This document shows positions 58,299 to 64,000 of a stretch of DNA of 64,000 nucleotides, piece after piece (the first letter of the stretch is position 1; every line of letters starts with the position of its first letter). The DNA is from an uncultured Opitutales bacterium (GTDB taxonomy: Bacteria > Verrucomicrobiota > Verrucomicrobiia > Opitutales > Intestinicryptomonadaceae): NCBI GenBank assembly GCA_934613645.1, contig CAKTTC010000001.1, positions 62,001 to 126,000 on the forward strand, in the 5' to 3' direction. Both the position numbers and the translations under genes were made by a program. The notes under the pieces are model-generated. The model worked only from the letters and a program-made list of their open reading frames with translations. It did not search any database and was not told where the DNA came from.

Positions 58299-59291
58299 AT
58301 GAGAGATTTCAAAAAGGTCGCCGTAGTGGGCGCGGGCGCGTGGGGAACGTCGCTTTCCATCATTCTGGGCAAAAACGTTGAAAAAGTCGGCGTTTGGGCG
58401 AGGGAAAAGGAGGTTGTTGATTCGGTCGAAAAAGAACGCCTCAACAGGCTTTTTCTCCCGCAGGTAAAAGTGCCCGAAAACGTGGAATTTTCGCAGGATC
58501 CGCAAAAGGTGCTTGCCGACGCCGACATGGTTGTCTGGGTTGTGCCGATTCAGTTTTTGAAATCTACGGCGTCGGAGTTCGCCAAGTTCGTCAAAGACGG
58601 CTCAATTCACATAAACGCGGGCAAGGGCATTGAAATAGGTACTTGGAAGCGGCCGTCGCAAATTTTGCGCGAGTCAATAGCGCAGGGGGCTTCGTTCGGT
58701 TCTCTCATGGGCCCGAACATCGCCTACGAAGTTGCGCAAGACCGATACGCCGAGGCTGTCGTGGCTTTGGACGTTCACAACGACGCCGTTGAAGCCGCCA
58801 AGCGTTTCTGCACTCCGCATTTCAGAGTCCGCCCCAGCGACGACGTTGTAGGCGTTGAAATAGGCGCGGCCTTGAAGAACATTGTGGCTTTGGCGGCTGG
58901 CTTTTGCGACGGAATGAAGCTGGGCGCAAACACGAAAGCCATTGTTATGGCGCGCGGCTTTCAGGAAATCTACAGGGCGGCGGCTTCGCTCGGGGCGTGG
59001 AGCGATTCGTTCATCAAGGAGTCGGCCATTTTGGGCGACGTTCTGACAACCTGCATGAGCCCCGATTCCCGCAACAGAACAACGGGCGAACGCCTCGGCG
59101 CGGGAATGAGCACCGAAGCGGCAATCAAAGAGCTGAAAGGGCGCGTTTGCGCGGGCTTGGAGACAATCCAGATTTGCAGAATGTTCGAAAACCTCTACCA
59201 CCTGAAACTGCCGATTATGACAGCTCTTTGCGATTTGTCGGAAGGGAAAATCGACAACGCGCAGTGCCTCAAACAGATGCTTGATTCGTAG
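58299..59291 (+). CDS. gpsA: NAD(P)H-dependent glycerol-3-phosphate dehydrogenase
   Basis: 330 residues. Nucleotide-binding VAVVGAGAWGTSLSIILGKN, then NRLFLPQVKVPENVEFSQDP, VVWVVPIQFLKS, NAGKGIEIGTWKRPSQILRE, LMGPNIAYEVAQ, the catalytic Lys in GAALKNIVALAAGFCDGMKL and GANTKAIVMARGFQE, and SRNRTTGERLGAGMSTEAAI. It makes sn-glycerol 3-phosphate for phospholipids. A terminator lies at 59331. Confidence 0.96.
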   Translation: MRDFKKVAVVGAGAWGTSLSIILGKNVEKVGVWAREKEVVDSVEKERLNRLFLPQVKVPENVEFSQDPQKVLADADMVVWVVPIQFLKSTASEFAKFVKDGSIHINAGKGIEIGTWKRPSQILRESIAQGASFGSLMGPNIAYEVAQDRYAEAVVALDVHNDAVEAAKRFCTPHFRVRPSDDVVGVEIGAALKNIVALAAGFCDGMKLGANTKAIVMARGFQEIYRAAASLGAWSDSFIKESAILGDVLTTCMSPDSRNRTTGERLGAGMSTEAAIKELKGRVCAGLETIQICRMFENLYHLKLPIMTALCDLSEGKIDNAQCLKQMLDS

Positions 59292-59330
59292 CCCGCACAG
59301 CGGGCGGCTTGCTCGGTTTAATTTGTTTTT

Positions 59331-59360
59331 AAAAGGCTTCCTTCGGGATAGCCTTTTTTT
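59331..59360 (+). terminator. Intrinsic terminator of gpsA
   Basis: AAAAGGCT and AGCCTTTT pair around an 11-nt loop and are followed by further T residues. A second stem (GCCCGC/GCGGGC) lies just before it. Confidence 0.82.
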
Positions 59361-59375
59361 ACACATATAAAAAAC

Positions 59376-59405
59376 TTGACTTTATGTGCGCCATTGGCGT
59401 ATTCT
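59376..59405 (+). promoter_or_regulatory. Sigma-70-type promoter of the HigA-like gene
   Basis: -35 TTGACT (59376-59381), an 18-bp spacer and -10 TATTCT (59400-59405). The ATG follows 19 bp later, with AAGG at 59409-59412 as a weak ribosome-binding site. Confidence 0.7.
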
Positions 59406-59423
59406 GCTAAGGTAATACGGACA

Positions 59424-59705
59424 ATGGACAATAGCATATTTGAAGACATAAAAAGCGGATTGAAAGAAGCCCTTGAAATTGAACGCGGCAAGCGTAAACC
59501 TGTGAGCTTTGAGGAAATCGACAACCCGAAGGAAATACGGGAAAAACTTGCTTTAACCCAACCCGAATTTGCCGAGTTTGTGGGCGTAAGGGTGGCTACT
59601 TTGCGCAACTGGGAACAGGGAAGAAGAAAAATTCCCTCCACGGCGCGAACCCTTTTGCGTATTGCGCAAAAATATCCCAAGATAGTGCTTGAGATGTCGC
59701 GTTGA
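59424..59705 (+). CDS. Orphan HigA-like helix-turn-helix protein
   Basis: 93 residues from the ATG at 59424. The N-terminus (IFEDIKSGLKEALEIERGKR) and middle (EIREKLALTQPEFAEFVGVR) lead into an XRE-type helix-turn-helix, VRVATLRNWEQGRRKIPSTA, and ARTLLRIAQKYPKIVLEMSR. This is the pattern of HigA2/NadS-type antitoxins that pair with RelE/HigB toxins. No toxin gene is on either side: gpsA precedes it with a terminator and phoU is convergent. It has its own promoter. It may be a toxin-free remnant or a regulator acting elsewhere. Confidence 0.82.
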   Translation: MDNSIFEDIKSGLKEALEIERGKRKPVSFEEIDNPKEIREKLALTQPEFAEFVGVRVATLRNWEQGRRKIPSTARTLLRIAQKYPKIVLEMSR

Positions 59706-59737
59706 TTTTTTTGCAATATATCCGCCCCAGTTCTCCC

Positions 59738-59786
59738 CAAAAAGAAAAACGGGAAGTGCAATGCGTTTGCGGCCTGCACTCCCCGT
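59738..59786 (-). terminator. Intrinsic terminator of phoU
   Basis: On the minus strand ACGGGGAGTGCA pairs with TGCACTTCCCGT around a 13-nt loop and TTTTTCTTTTT follows. It lies about 33 bp past the phoU stop. Confidence 0.85.
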
Positions 59787-59818
59787 GACGTAAGTCGGAT
59801 ATCTATTATTATTGTTTG

Positions 59819-60505
59819 CTAAGGACGCGTTTCCGGCGATATTTTCTTTATCGCCTCGTCCAAATTGTGGCGGACAATTACGCTGTGCCGCATGTAAATT
59901 ATGTCTTCTGCTATGTTCGTGCAAAGGTCGGCAATGCGCTCTATGCTTTTGCAGACAAGCAGGTAGTTGACTTCGCCCATGCCGCCGCCGTCGGCAAGCG
60001 ATTTTTCGGTGTTGACGTAGCAGTCGCGCATGAGGGCGTCTATTTCCTCGTCGTCGTTGCAGACTTTGAGGGCGAGGAGTTCGTTTTCGCCCATAAAAGC
60101 GTCGATTGCGTTTTTGAGCATGAGAATTGTTTTCGAAGTCATCTTTTCGATGTCGAACGGAATCTCCGCTGCGGCGCAACGCTTTATGAACGATATTCTC
60201 TTTGCGATGTTAGACGCCATATCGCCTATGTGCTCAAGCTCGTTGTTGATTTTAAGCACCGTTACCACGAAGCGCAAATCGCTTGCAACGGGCTGGTGCA
60301 GGGCGAGTATTTTCAGGCATTCCTCCTCCATTTCAACTTCGGCTCTGTCTATTTCGCCGTCGTTTTCTATGACCTGCGCGCCTATTTCCGCCGACAGCGC
60401 GCCCAAAGCCTTTACGCTCAGACGCATATTTTCCTCCACGGCGGTTGCAAGCTTAAGCAGCCTGTCCTTTAGTTTTTCCAAATCGTGAATCAGATGTGAA
60501 TTCAT
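59819..60505 (-). CDS. phoU: Phosphate-transport accessory regulator PhoU
   Basis: 228 residues, two PhoU repeats of three helices. First repeat: LEKLKDRLLKLATAVEENMR and DGEIDRAEVEMEEECLKILA with the metal-binding E.EEE pattern, then LRFVVTVLKINNELEHIGDM. Second repeat: DDEEIDALMRDCYVNTEKSL and NYLLVCKSIERIADLCTNIA. It links the Pst transporter to PhoR-type signalling. It lies 1 bp after pstB. Confidence 0.94.
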   Translation of the reverse strand: MNSHLIHDLEKLKDRLLKLATAVEENMRLSVKALGALSAEIGAQVIENDGEIDRAEVEMEEECLKILALHQPVASDLRFVVTVLKINNELEHIGDMASNIAKRISFIKRCAAAEIPFDIEKMTSKTILMLKNAIDAFMGENELLALKVCNDDEEIDALMRDCYVNTEKSLADGGGMGEVNYLLVCKSIERIADLCTNIAEDIIYMRHSVIVRHNLDEAIKKISPETRP

Positions 60506-60506
60506 A

Positions 60507-61283
60507 TCAACCGAACCTTCCTGTGATGTAGTCGTTAGTTTCCTTTTTTTGCGGATTGGTGAAGATTTTTACGGTTTCGCCGAACTCTACAAGGCGTCCT
60601 TCGTAGAAGAAAGCGGTGTAGTCGGAAACGCGCGAGGCCTGTTGCATATTGTGCGTTACAATCGCTATTGTGTATTTGCCCGCAAGCTCCGAAATAAGCT
60701 CCTCAATGCGGGCGGTAGACTTCGGGTCGAGCGCGCTGCAAGGCTCGTCCATAAGCAAAACCTCGGGGCTTATGGCAAGGGCGCGGGCTATGCACAAACG
60801 CTGTTGCTGCCCGCCCGAAAGCCCGAGCGCGCTCGACGAAAGCCTGTCCTTTACCTCGTCCCAGAGGGCGGCGCGGCGCAGCGATTTCTCCACGATTCCG
60901 TCGAGTTCGTCGCGCGGAATTTTTCCCTGAAGTCTGACGCCGTATGCAACGTTGTCGTAAATGCTTTTGGGGAATGGGTTGGGACGCTGGAAAACCATTC
61001 CCACGCGGCGGCGCAGCTCTACCACGTCGAGGCGTTTGTCGTAGATGTCCACGCCGTCGAGCGTGAGTTTGCCCGACGTTTTGCAGGAGTCTACAAGGTC
61101 GTTCATTCTGTTGATGCAGCGCAGGAACGTGCTTTTGCCGCAACCGCTCGGGCCGATTATCGCGGTAACTTTCCCGCGCGAAAAATCCACGTTAACCTCT
61201 TTGACTGCCTTGTGCGTTCCGTAGAAAACGCAGAAGTCGCGCGCCGAGATTATTGCGTTGTTTTGATTGTTTTCCGTTTGCAT
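60507..61283 (-). CDS. pstB: Phosphate ABC transporter ATP-binding protein
   Basis: 258 residues. Walker A IIGPSGCGKSTFLRCINRMN, Q-loop VFQRPNPFPKSIYDNVAYG, signature LSGGQQQRLCIARALA, Walker B VLLMDEPCSALDP, His switch IAIVTHNMQQASRVSD. It is the ATPase of the PstSCAB phosphate importer. It follows pstA by 3 bp. Confidence 0.97.
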   Translation of the reverse strand: MQTENNQNNAIISARDFCVFYGTHKAVKEVNVDFSRGKVTAIIGPSGCGKSTFLRCINRMNDLVDSCKTSGKLTLDGVDIYDKRLDVVELRRRVGMVFQRPNPFPKSIYDNVAYGVRLQGKIPRDELDGIVEKSLRRAALWDEVKDRLSSSALGLSGGQQQRLCIARALAISPEVLLMDEPCSALDPKSTARIEELISELAGKYTIAIVTHNMQQASRVSDYTAFFYEGRLVEFGETVKIFTNPQKKETNDYITGRFG

Positions 61284-61286
61284 ATT

Positions 61287-62981
61287 CTATTTTCTTTGAA
61301 GTTTTGCCCGAAGGATTATAGCCGCCAAATTAAGCGACAACACTATCGCCATGAGCGCGAAAACCATTCCGTATTGCACGTGTTCGACCATCTCGGCAGC
61401 TTCGTGTTCCGAACATATGTTGTAGATGTTCCACGGAAGCGCGGGGGTGGGTTCGGTGAAGACCGACGCCAGCCCGAGTGCCGCGCCCGTGCTTGTGGCG
61501 GCGGTGAAGATAATCGGTGCGGTTTCGCCCGCGGCGCGCCCCATCGATATTATTATTCCCGTCAGCATTGATGGCAGGGCGGCGGGGAGAATTACCGTGC
61601 AGATTGCCCTCCACTTGCCTGCGCCCAGTCCGAGAGCCGCCTCGCGGTAGGTGTTGGGCACGCATTTAAGCGACTCCACGCAGCTTTGGATTATCGTCGG
61701 CAGAATCAGAAGAGCCAGTGTTATTGCGCCCGCAAGCACGCTTTTGCCGTCGGAAACTTTCAGCGTGTTGATTATAAACGCCAGTCCGAACAAGCCGAAA
61801 ACTATCGAGGGAACTCCCGCGAGAGTGCCCACGCACATTCTCAAAACCGATGTGGCGGCGTTCTCCTTGGCGTATTCCGAAAAGTAAATCGCCGCAATTA
61901 TTCCGAGCGGGGCGGCTATGAGCATTGCTCCGATTGTGAGGTAGAAAGTGCCCGCAATCATCGGGAAAATTCCGCCGAAAATGTTGGAGTCGAGCGGGTC
62001 GTCGGTGAAGAATCCCCAGTAGAAAACGAAGTGCGGCGCAACGAGCTTGTCGAAATCGTTCTTGATTTTCGCGATGATTTTTTCGGCGTCAGTTCCCGCG
62101 AAAACGTCGGCTGATTTCGCGCGCGCAAAGGTGGGTGTTCCGTTTTTGTCCTTCACGCAAATGCGGATATTTTCAACTTGGTCGCGGAAAACTTTTTCCG
62201 CCATATCGTAGCGCGTCTGTCCGTATTTGTTGCGCAGCAGCTTTTCCGACGCTTTTTGTTTGGCGTCGGTAGGCCCGAGGAGCTTGGTCATGCCGCTTTT
62301 GAGCGCGAAATAGTTCGCGTTGATTTCGGCGAATTTTTCCGACTGGGCGTCGAGAGCGGCCGCGGCGGGCGCGCATACCGCGCGGCGCACTGCCGACTTC
62401 GCACCGAAGCCGAGGCGTTTTTGCTTTTGCAATTCGCCCACAAATTCCTTCGCCTTTGTTTCTATCCCCGATTTTTGTTCGGTCAAAAATTTTTCGAACG
62501 AAATCGAACCCGACTTCGCAGCCTCTTGCGCAGAGCGTTCCAGCGTTTCCGCAAAGCCGCTCCACGCCTTTTGGGAGAGTGATTCAAGCACGGTTTTGCG
62601 CTCCGACGGCGCAAGCTCCGCTGCTTTTATGAAGTCGCCTTTCAGTGCGGCGAACTTTGCAAATGCGTCGGATACCGCGTTTGAAACCGCCTTTTGCGCC
62701 GCCGCGCATTCCACCGTTTCGTAGCTGCGCATAAGCCCGAAGACTTCGGCTTTGTGCGTGTCGGTGTCGGCAATGCGTTCTTTGGCGCGTTCGTCCAATT
62801 CGCGCCCGAGGTATTCCGCGAGGAATTTTTCGTGCTCGGAAGTGGCCGTGAAAGCGAACGCCCCCGCGCCCTTGACGATAATCGGCACGGTGAAAACCGC
62901 AACCGCCGCGCACATCAGCGCAAGCGACGCCAGCGCGAGCCGTTTAAACGACAAATCCAAAATTTTTCTCGAATTGTCCAT
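61287..62981 (-). CDS. pstA: Phosphate ABC transporter permease PstA with large N-terminal extension (DUF3333-like)
   Basis: 564 residues, about twice E. coli PstA. After one membrane segment (ALASLALMCAAVAVFTVPII) there is a periplasmic Lys/Ala/Glu-rich region of about 270 residues, rich in helices (SEKFAEINANYFALKSGMTK, LLGPTDAKQKASEKLLRNKY, YDMAEKVFRDQVENIRICVK). It resembles DUF3333, the extension seen in PstA of various Gram-negative bacteria. The permease part starts near residue 335 (GGIFPMIAGTFYLTIGAMLI) and has the ABC-contact loop in YREAALGLGAGKWRAICTVI. It lies 6 bp after pstC. Confidence 0.9.
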   Translation of the reverse strand: MDNSRKILDLSFKRLALASLALMCAAVAVFTVPIIVKGAGAFAFTATSEHEKFLAEYLGRELDERAKERIADTDTHKAEVFGLMRSYETVECAAAQKAVSNAVSDAFAKFAALKGDFIKAAELAPSERKTVLESLSQKAWSGFAETLERSAQEAAKSGSISFEKFLTEQKSGIETKAKEFVGELQKQKRLGFGAKSAVRRAVCAPAAAALDAQSEKFAEINANYFALKSGMTKLLGPTDAKQKASEKLLRNKYGQTRYDMAEKVFRDQVENIRICVKDKNGTPTFARAKSADVFAGTDAEKIIAKIKNDFDKLVAPHFVFYWGFFTDDPLDSNIFGGIFPMIAGTFYLTIGAMLIAAPLGIIAAIYFSEYAKENAATSVLRMCVGTLAGVPSIVFGLFGLAFIINTLKVSDGKSVLAGAITLALLILPTIIQSCVESLKCVPNTYREAALGLGAGKWRAICTVILPAALPSMLTGIIISMGRAAGETAPIIFTAATSTGAALGLASVFTEPTPALPWNIYNICSEHEAAEMVEHVQYGMVFALMAIVLSLNLAAIILRAKLQRK

Positions 62982-62987
62982 ATGCGT

Positions 62988-64000
62988 CTAAGCCTTGTTT
63001 TTTGTTGCAATGTATCTTCCCGCCGCGTTCATTGCCAGAGCCACAAACAGCAGGCACACGCTCATTGCAAAGAGAACGTGGTAGCGCGCCGAGCCGGTGC
63101 TTTGGTCGGCTTCGCCCATTTCGCCCGCAATGGTTGCGGTCATTGTTCTTACGGGTTCGAAAATGTTGAAGAACGGTTCGGGGATTTTGAGCGAATTTCC
63201 GCTCGCCATCCACACTACCATTGTTTCGCCGACAACCCTCATAAGTCCGAGAATTACGGCGACCGCAATTCCGCTTTTTGCGCACGGAATCACGACTTTG
63301 AAAATCGTTTCGGTTTTTGTAGCTCCCAGTGCCAGAGAGCCTTCGCGCATATCGCGCCCCACCGAATTGAGGGTATCCTGCGAAATGCTGACTATTGTCG
63401 GCAACGCCATAATCGCCAAAATTACCGACGCGTTGAATGCGTTTGTTCCGCTCGAAATTTTTATGTCCGCCGTCATATCGGCGAGAATCGCGACTGCCGC
63501 CGCCGATACCGCAAACAGCACCGCCGAAAGCGCGAACGACATTTTTTTAGAACCGCCGTGTTTTACCGAAAGCGTTTCGCCCAAGCATATGGAGGCAATC
63601 GCCGCCGCGGGAAGCCCCGCCGCAAGTATTGTGGCGCACACAAGCGCGCCGCCGCGTTCCTGCAAAAACGGCGCAAATATTACTATCGCAAAAAAGCCGT
63701 AGACAACCGACGGTATTGCCGCCAAAAGTTCCACCACGGGCTTGAATATTTTCGACATCTTCTCCGATACTATTTCCGAAAGGCACACCGCCACAAGCAC
63801 GCCCAACGGCACTGCTATAGCGCACGAGACGGCCGTTACCATTGCCGTCCCGTAGAATATGCTTAGCGCGCCGAAGTGCGGGTTTGAGGAGTCGGAGGGC
63901 GACCAGTTTGTGCTTGTGAAAAACTCCGCAACATTGCCGAAGTTTTCGAAAAACGGCAGAGCCTCGGCGGTTATGAAGATTATCATAAACACGATTGCCA
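62988..64000 (-). CDS. pstC: Phosphate ABC transporter permease PstC (N-terminus beyond window)
   Basis: The frame is open to the right edge; about 337 residues are visible. The first visible part is a membrane segment (FMIIFITAEALPFF), then FGALSIFYGTAMVTAVSCAI, PLGVLVAVCLSEIVSEK, ELLAAIPSVVYGFFAIVIFA, the ABC-contact loop in MREGSLALGATKTETIFKVV and IAVAVILGLMRVVGETMVVW. It is the partner permease of PstA. pstS, if linked, would be outside the window. Confidence 0.93.
   Translation of the reverse strand, partial: AIVFMIIFITAEALPFFENFGNVAEFFTSTNWSPSDSSNPHFGALSIFYGTAMVTAVSCAIAVPLGVLVAVCLSEIVSEKMSKIFKPVVELLAAIPSVVYGFFAIVIFAPFLQERGGALVCATILAAGLPAAAIASICLGETLSVKHGGSKKMSFALSAVLFAVSAAAVAILADMTADIKISSGTNAFNASVILAIMALPTIVSISQDTLNSVGRDMREGSLALGATKTETIFKVVIPCAKSGIAVAVILGLMRVVGETMVVWMASGNSLKIPEPFFNIFEPVRTMTATIAGEMGEADQSTGSARYHVLFAMSVCLLFVALAMNAAGRYIATKNKA

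Overview
The window is a chromosomal segment of a Gram-negative, moderately GC-rich bacterium. It carries a complete Bat (aerotolerance) operon with two vWA proteins, a DUF3333-type PstA, a GntR/LacI hybrid sugar regulator beside secreted pectin-type glycoside hydrolases, and anaerobic-type HemN. Together with the overall protein style this fits Verrucomicrobiota best (possibly a gut or otherwise fermentative member), but the assignment is an inference because no rRNA gene is present. Genes are dense and many are translationally coupled. Long antisense reading frames are common and are codon-bias shadows.

Layout. 1-13.5 kb is mostly housekeeping: the 3' end of tex, a small RHH protein, a PPOX-fold protein, a periplasmic FKBP, a flavin reductase, a Ski2-like helicase, hisF, trpS, a HAD phosphatase, uvrB, a Sel1 protein and purC. 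13.5-21.8 kb is the accessory-looking part: a GH106-like protein, a GntR/LacI-type regulator, a TIM-barrel hydrolase-like protein and a GH28 polygalacturonase, which together suggest a rhamnogalacturonan/pectin locus. It is interrupted by two non-coding stretches of about 700 bp packed with structured repeats. 21.8-29.5 kb holds tRNA-Glu(CUC), asd and a six-gene plus-strand run (L,D-transpeptidase, NtrC-type regulator, murJ, hemE, hemN, sixA). 29.5-45 kb has an outer-membrane efflux lipoprotein, uracil-DNA glycosylase, coaC, rsmE, an NtrB-like kinase, hisD, a family B DNA polymerase, adk, a YmdB-type phosphoesterase, unidentified secreted proteins and tatA. 45-56.5 kb is a long minus-strand run from moxR through DUF58, a DUF4381-like protein, batA, a batB-batC fusion, batD and batE to a heme-binding protein, an acyl-ACP thioesterase, a membrane protein and gmk. 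56.6-64 kb has hpf, an SDR, a tiny membrane protein, gpsA, an orphan HigA-like protein, and phoU-pstB-pstA-pstC, the last cut by the window edge.

The most unusual content is non-coding. (1) A large structured element sits exactly at the stop codon, in sense orientation, of three genes: the GH106-like gene, the regulator and purC. The first two copies keep identical junction sequences while every helix arm is replaced by a different but still complementary sequence, which is the signature of a structured RNA (or folded single-stranded DNA). Its outer stem includes the stop codon and is followed by U-runs. (2) A family of at least a dozen palindromic repeats of about 70 bp (AAAG-GCG-ATTG...CAAT-CGCCGCC-ACTTT) fills the same gaps and two others. 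Its hairpin stems differ between copies by compensatory changes, one copy is nested in the loop of a large element, and one supplies the stop codon of the polymerase gene. I do not recognise either family.
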